Positions 61,001-64,000 of a DNA stretch of 64,000 bases are shown here, piece by piece. Every line of letters starts with the position of its first letter. Position 1 is the stretch's first letter. This DNA is from Todiramphus chloris collaris (lineage: Eukaryota > Chordata > Aves > Coraciiformes > Alcedinidae), in contig JANVCC010000030.1 of the NCBI GenBank assembly GCA_025345505.1, forward strand, positions 6,996,254 through 7,060,253, given 5' to 3'. The notes beneath the pieces were generated by a model. It saw only the letters and a program-made list of their open reading frames with translations, was not told the origin of the DNA and searched no databases. A program made the position numbers and the translations under genes.

Positions 61001-64000
61001 ATCAAAAGACATGACAAAGCAAACGAAAGCCATGTTCAGGTGAATCATCCACATCCTACTGCAACATCTTGCAAGTCTTCGGCAAGGAACAAGAAAGCAT
61101 ATGGAATCACCAGCAGTAAGGTAGCAGAGTCCTCCTTGCTGCATTTCTAGGAGCTATACACTTTCTTCAGTTTGAACTGTGGATGAAAATCAACTAGAGG
61201 TGTACCAGACCAGATTCTCAAGTGGCACAAGAGGGCTTTATTCTAAGGATTTTTGCAGACAAGGACAATTTCTATCAACTGAGGTGTTGAAACAGTATGC
61301 CTAAAACAACTGCTGCCCTTCACCTCTCGCTTTCTCAAGCAGTTCCCTGAACACCTGTCCCACCTCATGACTTTGTACAATCAAACTGCAGAGACACAAG
61401 CCAGTATTGCATGAGATGACTGTCTCCAAGAGCAACACAGTGACACCAGCTTAGACACAGAGCCACCAGCAAGCTGTGTCTCTGTAAGTCCAGCCATGCA
61501 GACTTATGCCTGGAGTCCCAGCCTCACATGGTAAAAAGTGGTGCAGCATTAGGGAAGCTGGAGCTACACACAGTGTGAGTTGGGGTCCACTGCCCTGTTA
61601 CCAGCTTCAAAGTGATCCTCAGAAGAAGGACCGTTTTGCATGGGCTATGGAATAGTCCCTTTGAATACAGATCTATTTAAACGGTGTGCAAGAGACTGAA
61701 GAATGCTGCTTTAGTCTTTCCCATCTGCTTCCCAACAGCTACATTTAATCATTCCTAAAGCTAAGGAACTCCCCAGGCCAAAATGTCCAACAGCTTACCA
61801 TACAACCAAGTAAAGTAGCAATACATGAACTCCACTAAAATTCCAGACAAAGCTTTACCTGTCAGATAATTAGTGAATGCAATTTTTCCTCAGCCTAAGA
61901 TGGGTCTCCAGATATGTGCTCGTGCTAGAACACTCCCTTTGCCCACACCATGCAACCATCCTTACATGGAGTCCAAGGAGGAAACCAACACACTAACTAG
62001 TTGGGAATGCTGACTTGCAGGAAAAGGTGCATAGCCAGATAAAGTAGCATCACATGCACCCAGAAATCAAGTTCAGGCACGGTCATCAGCCAGCAGACAG
62101 ATTCTTCTGCAGTAGAGTATAAATGGAAGAAGCACACAAAGCACTTCTATTTTAAGAGCTAGTTGGAGGCCAAGTCTGTTGGCTGAGCAGCAAAGACTAA
62201 AAACATTGTTATCTCTAGAGGGAGGCAGTGAAAAGCAACACTGTATGGTAGTGAGATCATGTTAGAAAACTGAATGCATTCAACAATCCTTTCGTTTTCC
62301 CCCATGTACTTGCTCTGTCAATCCACATGAAACAAAAGATCTGCTTCACAGCTGAGACACAATTCCTCAGAGAAGATGTCCCGACCCTGCTTCAAACACA
62401 GTTGAACAGAATGGAAAGAAAGATTTCCACGGAAATTCAAGTGCATAGATAATTTCAGCTGATGGTTACCAAAGCGGCTGTGCTTCAGAGGAAGAGAGAT
62501 TCCTGTAAAAACTGTAACAGGGCATCTGCTGCAGCTACTCAAACCCAAGGCAATGTTATAAACACCACTGAATCCAAGCTCTTGGTATTCCACTGCCCAA
62601 GACAGAGTCTACATTTTAATAGGAAGGCCACAGAAGCATTTAAAAAAAATTTTTTTTTTTTTTTTTTTTTTTTTACATTACCTTTTGTAATGCCATACGT
62701 AACAGAAGCACATTCAAGATACGCTTCAAAGTGCCTGCTTCCAATTTCAACTATGATAGACTGTTCACTCTGTTTCATCTGTTGCGGACCAACTGTCAAG
62801 CTACAGAAAGATTGCTGAAACCAGTTCTGAAATACCACTTTGGCCAGCTAAATCAAACATTATTTGTTTTCTGGAGTAAGGCTGATTAAATCGTTTTGAT
62901 GTTCAGTAGTCAGTGCTGTAAATGAATGTAGTTTTAGTCCTTGACATTTTAAGTGTGGCTTCACCCCCTAACAGTATTCACAACTCCAGAAGTGTGTTAT
63001 TTTTCAACTACACAGGGACAAAAACCACAGTGTACATCTTACAGGTGGCGCAGAAGGAACATTCCGAGAAAGCCAGATCTTCACTACACTCTGACTGGTA
63101 TAATTTTCACCCAGGTAAAAATTCATGTTTTAATAATTAACTCAGGACCATCAATAGATTCACATAGAGATAATAGTTCCTACTCTAAATGGTTTACCTT
63201 ATTAACACATTACTATATTTGTCAACTTACTTCCTTTGTGTTCAGCAAAGGCCATCCCAGTCACAGTTCACGCATACAGTGCTCTCGGCCACTGCTGATA
63301 TATATATACACACAAACTCTCTTTGTCATACATCTCTTTCACAAAAATACCTATTATTCTCCACTGACAAGTGTTAAGACATGTGCTCCAAATTTTCAAC
63401 AAGGTACTCTCATGAGTCAGATGAAGAAAAAGGCATGCAGTAACCTCACATACATCCACTTTGCAGGTGAAACAATTCTGCAATACACAGGTTTATAATA
63501 TTTCATGTAAACATTTTATACTGCCACATGTTTAAGTTCAGTACATGTCACAGAATAGAAAAGTCATTTGCAAGCACCACTCAAAGCCAAGGTTTTGTAA
63601 GGTATTTTGCTTCCAAGGAAGAAGGCTTCTGGTAAATGGTGCTTCCCTCTGAAATTTATTTCCCTGAACTGAACATTGTGCTTAGAAAAGAAATCAGAAT
63701 GAGGTATCGGGGGAAGTTTTAACTTTTCAACATGAAAGCTCCTAGATACACAATTTAAGACACGGAACCATGACTCCTGAGGTGTAGGCACCATTACAGA
63801 AATAAGATCAACTTTCACATGGGCGATTTTTACTAGCTGACTTACTTGAGGAGAGCTCCATTATTGAAAGCTGCATCAACAGATACTTGCTGTGATGTCT
63901 TTTGTAACAAAAGATAAAAGAGTTGTCTTTCTCAGTAGAAATATCCCGCATTCATAGTTTTCATCATGCTTTTTATTGTGTCAGGACTAAAGAATGACTC
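61001..64000. other. unique noncoding DNA
   Basis: Contains A8 followed by T25 (62642-62674) and a short TA repeat near 63297-63308. The longest frame in the window (62953-63498 +, 181 codons) lies here. It overlaps a second + frame, shows no domain or homology I can name and is probably chance. No gene called. Confidence 0.42.
62642..62674. repeat. A8T25 tract
   Basis: Eight A followed at once by twenty-five T. This can fold back on itself at its 5' side. It sits in unique sequence. Confidence 0.85.

Noticed and set aside
62953-63498. 181-codon + frame as a protein gene
   Set aside because: It overlaps another + frame, the peptide looks random and no domain is visible.
1-64000. LTR retroviruses, DNA transposons or satellite arrays
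   Set aside because: No paired long terminal repeats, no retroviral or transposase protein text and no long tandem array were seen on either strand.

Overview
This is a 64 kb piece of nuclear DNA that looks avian. The case rests on its repeats: every interspersed repeat I can name is a CR1 LINE, with the 3' ends and reverse-transcriptase text typical of bird CR1 subfamilies. I see no Alu, B1/B2, L1, bacterial or plasmid signature. No LTR element, endogenous virus, DNA transposon, tRNA, rRNA or CRISPR array was recognised. Base composition by eye is AT-rich, CpG is scarce and there is no CpG-island promoter. The species cannot be fixed from this sequence.

No protein-coding gene can be established. 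The longest open frames (181 codons near 62953-63498, 165 codons near 4523-5020) match nothing I know, and the other long frames are short, overlapping and on both strands. The only recognisable coding text belongs to decayed CR1 ORF2. The window is best read as intergenic DNA or the inside of a very large intron. A few intervals have a plausible splice acceptor, an open frame and a donor (1440-1502 +, 4498-4619 -, 18378-18640 -, 38602-38724 +, 52326-52398 -). They lie on both strands and are about as frequent as chance would give, so they are leads only.

Layout: 1-6089 unique DNA with A/C-rich tracts and a 31-bp tandem duplication; 6090-6327 CR1 (-); 6328-16039 unique, with two blocks resembling developmental enhancers (6640-7140, 10230-10570); 16040-16805 CR1 (+); 17727-17898 a long A/C-rich tract; 19570-19625 and 20110-20346 CR1 pieces; 20347-30859 unique, with three more enhancer-like blocks (22030-22500, 23985-24330, 27240-28060); 30860-31093 and 31826-32847 CR1 (+); 32848-47718 mostly unique, with another enhancer-like block (40110-40620); 47719-48609 an internally deleted CR1 (-); 48610-64000 unique, with two enhancer-like blocks (52850-53400, 60780-61000).

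The most interesting content is probably regulatory. Several stretches are dense in TAAT, POU, SOX/FOX and CCAAT-like sites and carry short perfect palindromes or inverted repeats. Conservation cannot be measured here, so these are called by composition and motif only. I found no convincing new biological system.
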